Source of the DNA: Acidobacteriota bacterium
Lineage (GTDB): Bacteria; Actinomycetota; Acidimicrobiia; Acidimicrobiales; UBA8190
NCBI GenBank assembly: GCA_028872975.1
Contig: JAGWNV010000195.1
Coordinates: 1-5,315 of the forward strand
Direction of reading: 5' to 3'
Length of the DNA stretch: 5,315 nucleotides
The position numbers were made by a program, and so were the translations under genes. The notes beneath the pieces are model-generated. The model searched no databases. It was not told the DNA's origin and was given only the letters and a program-made list of their open reading frames with translations. This document shows positions 1-5,315 of the stretch, one piece after another (the first letter of the stretch is position 1; the number at the start of each line of letters is the position of its first letter).

Positions 1-1235
1 TGGCCGGGCCAGACAACTGTGGTCACGCCTGAGCTCGTGACCCCGACGGCGGTCCGGTTCACCCAGGGGGCCGACACCGTGGCGGCCCGCTGGCCGGCGG
101 GCACGAAGGTCTGGACCCCGAGCGCCCCGGTGGCGGCGTCGATGAGACCGAGGGCGGCGGCGTCGGCGCCATAGATGGCGTTCACCCCCTGATGGCCGGT
201 CACCGCCGCCATGACGACGACCTGGCGGCCCTGGACCTGGCGCACGGCGGCGAGCACCACGCAGGCGTTGGCCGCCTGGGTGAAGCCCGACTTCACGCCC
301 ACCACCCCGTGGGTCCCCACGATGGGCACGTAATTGGAGAGCGTGCCCGCCCCCGGCTCGACGATGGCGGGCTGGGCCACGACGGCGGCGAAGGCGGGGA
401 CGGCCATGCCGGCACGGGCCACCCGCAGCTGGTCGGCGGCGGTGCTCACGTCGCCGGGGTCGATGCCGTTGGGGTCGACGTAGTGGGTCTGGCGGAGCCC
501 GAGGGCGGTGCCCGTCGCGTTCATCTTGCCCACGAAGGCCTCGATGGTGCCGGCGTCCCACCGGGCCAGGGCGTCGGCGAAGTCGGCGGCGGAGTGGACG
601 AGCAGGCCGTCGAGCAGCTGCCGCTCGCTCAGGCCCTCCCCGGCGGTCACCGGGACCGAGGTGTCGCCCCCGGCGGCGTCGGCGGCGGCGTCCTGCACGT
701 CGGTCTGGGTCATGACGACGGTGGGCCCCTGGGCGCTCGGGTCGAGCGGGTGGTCCTTCAACACGACGTAGGCCGTCATCATCTTGGTGAGGCTGGCCAC
801 AGGCACCGGCTGCTCGGGCCCCGAGGCGAGCAGGACGCCGGCGTCGGGCACCGCCAGGGCCGACTGCCCGGTGGCCGGCCACGGCAGGGCCGGGACCGTG
901 CCCGGCACGGTCGCCCGCACCGGGGCGGCGAGCCGGAGGGTGGGCGCCGGTGCCGAGCCCCCGAGCTGGAGCACGAGGATGGCCGTCATCCCGGCGACGG
1001 CCAGGGCCGCCATGGGCCAGGGCGTCCGCCGGCGCCGGCGGTGGCCGGTGCCGAGGGCGAGAGGGGTGCGGGCCAGGGCGGACCGCTCGAGGGGCCCCGA
1101 CGCCATCCCGGCGACAGGACCGGGGGCGGCGGGTCGGGGTCGGGCGGCGGGACCGTCGCCGTGTCCGGGATGCCGGGGCGACCCGGGGACCGGTCCCTCC
1201 GGACGGTCGCCCAGGATCGTCACGTGTCTGGGCAT
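1..1235 (-). CDS. D-alanyl-D-alanine carboxypeptidase-like protein (peptidase S11), 3'-truncated by window edge
   Basis: Reading the minus strand from the ATG at 1235 gives 411 codons open to the window edge, so the C-terminus is missing. Residues 1-74 are Pro/Gly/Arg-rich and end in an Arg cluster (66-70). Residues about 75-92 are hydrophobic and look like an uncleaved signal anchor, followed by an Ala/Pro linker. This places the catalytic domain outside the membrane. The S11/PBP fold is shown by SLTK at 148-151 (SxxK, nucleophile S148 and K151) and KSG at 315-317 (the KTG box), with typical surroundings such as STAAD at 264-268. Family members remove the terminal D-Ala from peptidoglycan stem peptides. 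The expected SxN box reads S215-A-A217, so the Asn is absent and activity is uncertain. The ATG lies 4 bases after the ftsK stop with no clear Shine-Dalgarno, which suggests translational coupling. M44 and M75 are alternative starts. The family assignment is firm; enzymatic activity is not. Confidence 0.9.
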   Translation of the reverse strand, partial: MPRHVTILGDRPEGPVPGSPRHPGHGDGPAARPRPAAPGPVAGMASGPLERSALARTPLALGTGHRRRRRTPWPMAALAVAGMTAILVLQLGGSAPAPTLRLAAPVRATVPGTVPALPWPATGQSALAVPDAGVLLASGPEQPVPVASLTKMMTAYVVLKDHPLDPSAQGPTVVMTQTDVQDAAADAAGGDTSVPVTAGEGLSERQLLDGLLVHSAADFADALARWDAGTIEAFVGKMNATGTALGLRQTHYVDPNGIDPGDVSTAADQLRVARAGMAVPAFAAVVAQPAIVEPGAGTLSNYVPIVGTHGVVGVKSGFTQAANACVVLAAVRQVQGRQVVVMAAVTGHQGVNAIYGADAAALGLIDAATGALGVQTFVPAGQRAATVSAPWVNRTAVGVTSSGVTTVVWPG

Positions 1236-1239
1236 GGGC

Positions 1240-3693
1240 CTACCGGGTGCTCAGCTGCTCGAGTTCCTCGGGGGTCATGAGCACGGCCCGGGCCTTCGAG
1301 CCCTCCGACGGCCCGACCACCCCCCGGCGCTCCAGCAGGTCCATGAGGCGCCCGGCACGGGAGAAGCCCACCCGGAGCTTGCGCTGGAGCATGGACGTCG
1401 ACCCTAGCTGAGACCGCACGACGAGCTCCATGGCCGCAGCGAGCAGCTCGTCGTCGTCGTCCTCGGCGCCCCCCGCCGCCCCCGGGCCGACGTCGGGGCC
1501 GGCTACGCCCTCCACGTACTCGGGCTGGCGCTGGCGCCGCCAGTGGGCCACCACCTGGCGCACCTCGGCCTCGGTGACCCAGGGGCCCTGGATGCGGCGG
1601 GGCACCGAGGAGGAGGCGGTGAGCAGGAGCATGTCGCCCTTGCCCACCAGCCGCTCGGCGCCGGGCTGGTCGAGGATGACCCGGCTGTCGGCGAGGGACG
1701 ACACCGAGAAGGCGAGACGGGAGGGGATGTTGGCCTTGATCACCCCGGTGATCACGTCGACCGAGGGGCGCTGGGTGGCGAGGACCAGGTGGATGCCGAC
1801 GGCCCGGGCCATCTGGGCGATGCGGCACACCGACTCCTCGACGTCGCGGGCGGCCACCATCATGAGGTCGTTGAGCTCGTCGACGACGACGAGGACGAAG
1901 GGGAGCCGGCGGTGGCGGCCCTCCTCGGCACCTCCCCCGCCTCCTTCCCCGGCGCCCCCGTCCTGCTCCCCCGGGCCGTCCTCGCCGTCGTGGCCGGCGG
2001 GGGCGCCGTCGTCGAGGACGCCGGCGTCGATGGCCTCGTTGTAGCCGGTGATGTCGCGCATCCCCGCCTCGGCCAGCACGTCGTAGCGGCGCTCCATCTC
2101 CGTCACCGCCCACGACAGGGCGTTGGCCGCCTTCTTGGGGTCGACGACGACCTGGGTCAACAGATGCGGCAGGCCGTTGTACTGGCCGAGCTCGACCCGC
2201 TTGGGGTCGACGAGGATGAGCCGGACCTGCTCGGGGGTGGCCCGCATGAGCACCGAGGTGATGAGGGAGTTGATGCAGGAGGACTTCCCCGCCCCGGTGG
2301 CCCCGGAGATGAGGATGTGGGGCATGTCGGCCAGGTTGGCCATCACGGCCCGCCCGGCGATGTCGCGGCCGAGGGCCACCTCGAGGGGGTGGGCCGCCTG
2401 GCGGGCCTCCTCGGTGGCGAGCACGTCGCCGAGGGTCACGAGCTGGCGGCGGCGGTTGGGGACCTCGACGCCGATGGCGGAGCGCCCCGGGATGGGGGCG
2501 AGGATGCGGACGTCGGGCGAGGCCATGGCGTAGGCGATGTCGCGCGACAGGCTCGTCACGCGGGCCACCTTCACCCCGGGGCCGAGCTCGAGCTCGAAGC
2601 GGGTCACCGTGGGGCCGACGGTGTGGCCGACCAGACGGGTCTCCACGCCGTGGGCGGCGAGGGCCTCGACGAGGGCCTTCCCGGCGGCGGCCACCTCGCC
2701 CCGGTCGAGCTCCTGCTGGCGCGACCGGCCCAGCATCTTGAGCGGCGGCAGCCGCCACTCCCCCTGGGGCATCCCGAGGTCGAGCGCAAGCTGGTCGCCC
2801 CGGGCGGCGGCCGGGGCCGGCCCGGGGGGTCGCTCGGCCGCCCCACCGTCCTCGGTCGGCGGCTCCTCCTCGGAGCGGGCGTCGGGCGCCACGGCCGGGT
2901 CGTCGCCCGGTTCCGCCACGGGCGCCGCCTCGGCCACGGGGACGGGCCCCGGGTCGTCGTCGGGATCCTCCTCGTCGTCGTCACCGGCGCGCCGGCCGGC
3001 GAGGACCCGCCACGAGGCGGCCCCCACGGCGGCGAGGCGGCCCAGCGCGCCGCGCACGGTCACCCCGGTGAAGAGCACGACGGCGAGGGCGAGGACGGCG
3101 AGGAGGACCACGGTGGCGCCCCCGCCGCCGAGGGCCCGGTGGAGGGGCCCCCCGGCCACGACGCCCAGCCAGCCCCCGGCACCCGACAGCGTCCTCGTCG
3201 GGGAGCCGAGGTGCGGGGTCCCCCCGGCCAGGTCCGCCAGCCCGCCCACGGCGAGGAGGGCCAGGGCGAGGCCGAGGACGGCCCGGGCCGGCTCGTAGCG
3301 GGGCCGGCCGGCCACGAGGAGCACGGCGCTGGCCAGGCAGCCCGGCGGGACGAGGAACCGGCCCACGCCCAGGGCGGCACCGAGGCCCTGGCGGGCGGCG
3401 TGACCGACCGGGCCCAGGGAATCGGCGAAGAGGGCGATGCCGAGGAGGACCCCGAGGGTCCCGAGGGCGAGCGCCCACAGGTCCTCGGCGTGGTCGGCCA
3501 GGACGTCGAGGGCGGCGTCCACCAGGCCCGTCGTGGGCGGGGGCTGGCGACGAGCCGGGGCCCGTCGCGAGGCCGGGGCCCCGGCGGCGCCACGGGCGCC
3601 ACCGGTCGCCGGGGCGCGCCGCGAGGCGGAGGCGGGTCGGGAACCGGGCCGAGCGCCCGCGGGGCGGCGCTTGGTCGTCACCACAGTGGCCAC
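1240..3693 (-). CDS. ftsK: FtsK/SpoIIIE family DNA translocase
   Basis: This 817-residue septal DNA pump uses ATP to move chromosomal DNA through the closing division septum. Residues 1-55 are Ala/Arg/Pro-rich and basic. Four membrane segments follow at about 72-91, 112-128, 136-157 and 192-212. A Pro/acid-rich cytoplasmic linker (about 213-312) leads to the motor: alpha domain from about 313 (LPPLKML), Walker A GATGAGKS at 464-471 (K470), the conserved VDPKRVEL at 495-502, and Walker B VVVDE at 602-606 followed by LNDLMM. The conserved block IPSRLAFSVSS starts at 656. The C-terminal winged-helix gamma domain (about 748-805) contains SMLQRKLRVGFSRA and GPSEGSK and normally reads oriented chromosomal motifs. 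The length is near SpoIIIE and well below E. coli FtsK. A Gly/acidic insert occupies about 561-596. The start is GTG; an AAGGGA lies 14 bases upstream, which is long for a Shine-Dalgarno, so GTG codons 4 or 5 are possible alternatives. Family assignment is near certain. Confidence 0.97.
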   Translation of the reverse strand: MATVVTTKRRPAGARPGSRPASASRRAPATGGARGAAGAPASRRAPARRQPPPTTGLVDAALDVLADHAEDLWALALGTLGVLLGIALFADSLGPVGHAARQGLGAALGVGRFLVPPGCLASAVLLVAGRPRYEPARAVLGLALALLAVGGLADLAGGTPHLGSPTRTLSGAGGWLGVVAGGPLHRALGGGGATVVLLAVLALAVVLFTGVTVRGALGRLAAVGAASWRVLAGRRAGDDDEEDPDDDPGPVPVAEAAPVAEPGDDPAVAPDARSEEEPPTEDGGAAERPPGPAPAAARGDQLALDLGMPQGEWRLPPLKMLGRSRQQELDRGEVAAAGKALVEALAAHGVETRLVGHTVGPTVTRFELELGPGVKVARVTSLSRDIAYAMASPDVRILAPIPGRSAIGVEVPNRRRQLVTLGDVLATEEARQAAHPLEVALGRDIAGRAVMANLADMPHILISGATGAGKSSCINSLITSVLMRATPEQVRLILVDPKRVELGQYNGLPHLLTQVVVDPKKAANALSWAVTEMERRYDVLAEAGMRDITGYNEAIDAGVLDDGAPAGHDGEDGPGEQDGGAGEGGGGGAEEGRHRRLPFVLVVVDELNDLMMVAARDVEESVCRIAQMARAVGIHLVLATQRPSVDVITGVIKANIPSRLAFSVSSLADSRVILDQPGAERLVGKGDMLLLTASSSVPRRIQGPWVTEAEVRQVVAHWRRQRQPEYVEGVAGPDVGPGAAGGAEDDDDELLAAAMELVVRSQLGSTSMLQRKLRVGFSRAGRLMDLLERRGVVGPSEGSKARAVLMTPEELEQLSTR

Positions 3694-3778
3694 AACGCTA
3701 ACAGCAGTCCCTTGCGCACCGACGGACCGGCCCCGGGGCCGAGGTGGCCGGGGTCGGGGACCAGCGGCGCCGGCGGGT
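3694..3778. other. Intergenic gap between SDR gene and ftsK; possible weak regulatory signals
   Basis: This 85-bp gap is the only real non-coding space in the window. It holds a perfect 14-base palindrome, CGGCCCCGGGGCCG, at 3728-3741, with no T-tract beside it, so it is a poor candidate for an intrinsic terminator. The ftsK-proximal 25 bases are noticeably less G+C-rich than the surroundings. On the minus strand they contain AAGGGA (3708-3713), a possible ribosome binding site, and TAGCGT (3695-3700), which fits a loose TAnnnT -10 hexamer. No convincing -35 hexamer sits at the matching distance. A promoter here would separate ftsK and the S11 peptidase from rnj transcription, but this is only suggestive. 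Confidence 0.25.
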
Positions 3779-4594
3779 TCAGGCGGGTGGCTCGGACCCG
3801 CTGCCGGCGGCGGCCCGCTGGCGGACGAACTCGGCGGCCCCGGCCAGGAACCCGGGCACGTCCTGGGCCTTGCCGGAGGCGAATTCGGCGAAGAAGCCGG
3901 GGACGTAGACGGAGAGGGCGCCGGCGGCGACGCCCTCGACGATGACGGCCACGGCCTCGTCGACGGAGATGGCCTCGACCCCGCCGGTGAAGGGGTCGTT
4001 GTCGGGGAGGGTGAAGAGCTCGGTGTCGACCACCCCGGGATAGACGACGGTCACCTTGATCCCGCTGTCCCACAGGTCGACGGCCATGGACTCGGAGAAG
4101 ACGGCCAGGGCCGCCTTGGAGGCGGCGTAGGCGGACTCGCCCGGCGAGCTCAGCGGCGCCGCCACCGAGGACACGTTGACCACCCGGCCCGAGCCCCGCT
4201 CGAGCATGTGCGGGAGCAGCGCCAAGGTGAGGCGCACCGGCGACAGGTAGTTGATGGCCATCACGGTCTCGACGGTGGCGGGGTCGAGGCGCGTCACGTG
4301 GCGCCGTTTGGGGATACCGGCGTTGTTGACGAGGATGTCGACGCCGCCCAGCTCGGCCAGGGCGTCGGCGGCGAGGCGATCGACGGCGCCCGGATCGGCG
4401 AGGTCGGCGACCCACAGGCGCGAGGCCGGGGCGTGGGCGCGGCAGCGCTCCAGGACCGCTTCGAGCCGGTCCCGGCGCCGCGCCGCGATGCCGACGGTGG
4501 CGCCGGCGGCGGCGAAGGCCTCGGCCAGCCCGGCGCCGATCCCCGAGGACCCCCCAGTGACGAGCACCCGGGCACCCTCGAAGGTGCCGGGCAC
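3779..4594 (-). CDS. Classical short-chain dehydrogenase/reductase (SDR), substrate unknown
   Basis: A complete 271-residue cytosolic NAD(P)-dependent oxidoreductase. The Rossmann fold starts at once, with TGGSSGIG at 13-20 (TGxxxGxG cofactor loop). D64-L65 follows beta 3 and NNAG is at 90-93. Catalytic residues are N115, S143, Y156 and K160 (YAASK at 156-160), then PG at 186-187, so the full tetrad is present and the enzyme should be active. Basic residues after the second strand (AARRR, 37-41) favour NADP(H) over NAD(H). The PGVVDTELF stretch and a C-terminal region with VPGFFAEFASGK match a common actinobacterial SDR type of unassigned substrate. The start is GTG at 4594, one base after the rnj stop, with no Shine-Dalgarno visible; translation probably depends on coupling to rnj. 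Later in-frame starts would cut the cofactor-binding strand. Nothing in the neighbourhood reveals the substrate, and no link to RNA decay or division is shown by the sequence. Confidence 0.95.
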   Translation of the reverse strand: MPGTFEGARVLVTGGSSGIGAGLAEAFAAAGATVGIAARRRDRLEAVLERCRAHAPASRLWVADLADPGAVDRLAADALAELGGVDILVNNAGIPKRRHVTRLDPATVETVMAINYLSPVRLTLALLPHMLERGSGRVVNVSSVAAPLSSPGESAYAASKAALAVFSESMAVDLWDSGIKVTVVYPGVVDTELFTLPDNDPFTGGVEAISVDEAVAVIVEGVAAGALSVYVPGFFAEFASGKAQDVPGFLAGAAEFVRQRAAAGSGSEPPA

Positions 4595-4595
4595 G

Positions 4596-5315
4596 TCAGA
4601 CCACCACCACGACGGGGACGATCATGGGCCGGCGCCGGGTCCGCTCCCCCACGAACTTGCCCAGGGCCCGCCGGGCATGGCGCTTCAACAGGTCGTGCTC
4701 GCTGGCCCCGTCGGCCAGGGCCGCTTCGAGCTCCTTGCGCACCGTCTCGCTCGCCTCCCCGATGAGCGCCTCCGCCTCGGGGGCGTGCACCCATCCACGC
4801 GTCACGATCTCCGGCGACCCTACGACCTCCCGGCGGCGCATGTCGACGGTGGCGACCACCACCACCACGCCCTCCTCGGCCAGGACTCGGCGGTCGCGGA
4901 GGACCCCGTGCTCGACGTCGCCGACCGTGCCGTCCACGTAGAGCATCCCGACCGGCACCGAGTCGGTGCGCTCGAGGCCGTCGTCGCCGAGCAGGAGGCT
5001 GTCGCCGTCCTCGCACAGCAGGACGTGGTCCTCGGCCACGCCCATGGCCCGGGCCAGCCGGACGTGGTTCACGAGATGGCGGTACTCGCCGTGGCCGGGG
5101 ACGAACCACTGCGGCCGGGCCACCGAGAGCAACGTCTGGAGCTCCCCTTGGCGGGCGTGGCCGCTCACGTGGACCGGCTCCACACCGGTGTGGACGACCT
5201 CGGCGCCCCGGCGGTGGAGGCCGTCGATGACCTGGCCGACGGCCCATTCGTTCCCCGGCACCGGGTGGGCGCTGATCACGACCATGTCGCCGGGGCGCAA
5301 CCGGAGCCGCTTGTT
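4596..5315 (-). CDS. rnj: Ribonuclease J, C-terminal part (5' end outside window)
   Basis: The frame is open to the window edge, leaving 239 residues of a protein that is usually about 550 long. RNase J is a metallo-beta-lactamase/beta-CASP nuclease with 5'-to-3' exonuclease and endonuclease activity in mRNA decay and rRNA maturation. The fragment begins inside the end of the beta-CASP domain (PGDMVVISAHPVPGNE). It continues with the HVSGH signature at fragment residues 49-53 (DNA 5157-5171), then FVPGHGEYRHL, whose His at fragment residue 75 (DNA 5091-5093) is a late metal-site motif of the family. The remainder is the linker and RNase J C-terminal domain, ending in RRPMIVPVVVVV, a typical family terminus. 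The first two-thirds, including the HxHxDH metal motif, are outside the window, so completeness cannot be judged. A TTG at 5298-5300 is an internal Leu codon and not a start, because conserved residues continue upstream of it. The gene is tightly linked to the SDR downstream. Confidence 0.95.
   Translation of the reverse strand, partial: NKRLRLRPGDMVVISAHPVPGNEWAVGQVIDGLHRRGAEVVHTGVEPVHVSGHARQGELQTLLSVARPQWFVPGHGEYRHLVNHVRLARAMGVAEDHVLLCEDGDSLLLGDDGLERTDSVPVGMLYVDGTVGDVEHGVLRDRRVLAEEGVVVVVATVDMRRREVVGSPEIVTRGWVHAPEAEALIGEASETVRKELEAALADGASEHDLLKRHARRALGKFVGERTRRRPMIVPVVVVV

Noticed and set aside
192..1411. Plus-strand open frames opposite the S11 peptidase gene.
   Set aside because: They are low-complexity shadows. 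The minus strand in this stretch encodes a recognisable S11 protein with SxxK and KSG motifs in one uninterrupted frame.
1448..1462. Tandem GTC-like trinucleotides, considered as a microsatellite repeat.
   Set aside because: They are short and encode the acidic DDDDE run leading into the FtsK gamma domain; coding content explains them.
1220..2758. A 512-codon minus-strand frame overlapping ftsK in another phase.
   Set aside because: It is almost pure Arg/Pro/Gly/Ala/His, a frame-shifted shadow of the conserved FtsK motor, whose motifs are in the other phase.
3728..3741. A perfect 14-base G/C palindrome between the SDR gene and ftsK, considered as a terminator or operator.
   Set aside because: It has no following T-tract and almost no loop, and short G/C palindromes are expected by chance at this base composition.
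1543..3945. An 800-codon open frame on the plus strand, antisense to ftsK.
   Set aside because: Its translation is His/Gly/Asp/Glu-rich with no recognisable domain, and it lies opposite a clear FtsK. In very G+C-rich DNA stop codons are rare, so long antisense frames arise by chance.
3437..4765. A 442-codon plus-strand frame across the SDR gene.
   Set aside because: It is Gly/His/Asp/Arg-rich with no domain, and lies antisense to a fully conserved SDR with an intact catalytic tetrad.
5298..5300. A TTG codon as a possible start of a short 234-residue gene.
   Set aside because: The frame and RNase J-like sequence continue upstream to the window edge, so this is an internal Leu codon of a truncated rnj.

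Overview
The window is very G+C-rich (roughly three quarters by eye) and codes almost entirely on the minus strand. G/C in third codon positions, GTG starts, and a SpoIIIE-like FtsK next to RNase J point to an actinobacterium. A deep-branching lineage such as Acidimicrobiia is plausible, but that is an impression from protein style; no 16S or marker comparison was possible.

Read in the direction of transcription (high to low coordinates) there are four genes. (1) The C-terminal 239 residues of ribonuclease J (4596-5315; the 5' end lies outside the window). (2) A complete short-chain dehydrogenase/reductase (3779-4594), whose GTG start is one base after the rnj stop. (3) After an 85-bp gap, a complete FtsK/SpoIIIE DNA translocase of 817 residues (1240-3693). 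(4) After a 4-bp gap, a membrane-anchored D-alanyl-D-alanine carboxypeptidase-like protein (peptidase S11; 1-1235), whose last residues lie beyond the window. This protein is not evident from simple ORF listing because no stop codon falls inside the window.

The layout suggests one transcription unit, or two if the 85-bp gap before ftsK carries a promoter. It joins RNA processing (RNase J), an oxidoreductase of unknown substrate, chromosome segregation at the division septum (FtsK) and peptidoglycan trimming (S11 peptidase). The rnj-SDR-ftsK neighbourhood resembles what I recall of the Mycobacterium tuberculosis rnj-ftsK region, so this is mostly conserved core genome.

I see no mobile element, CRISPR array, RNA gene or phage gene, and no evidence of a new multi-gene system. 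The most notable oddity is that the S11 peptidase has Ser-Ala-Ala where the catalytic SxN motif should be, while the SxxK and K(S/T)G motifs are intact. A secondary oddity is a Gly/acid-rich low-complexity insert just before Walker B in FtsK.
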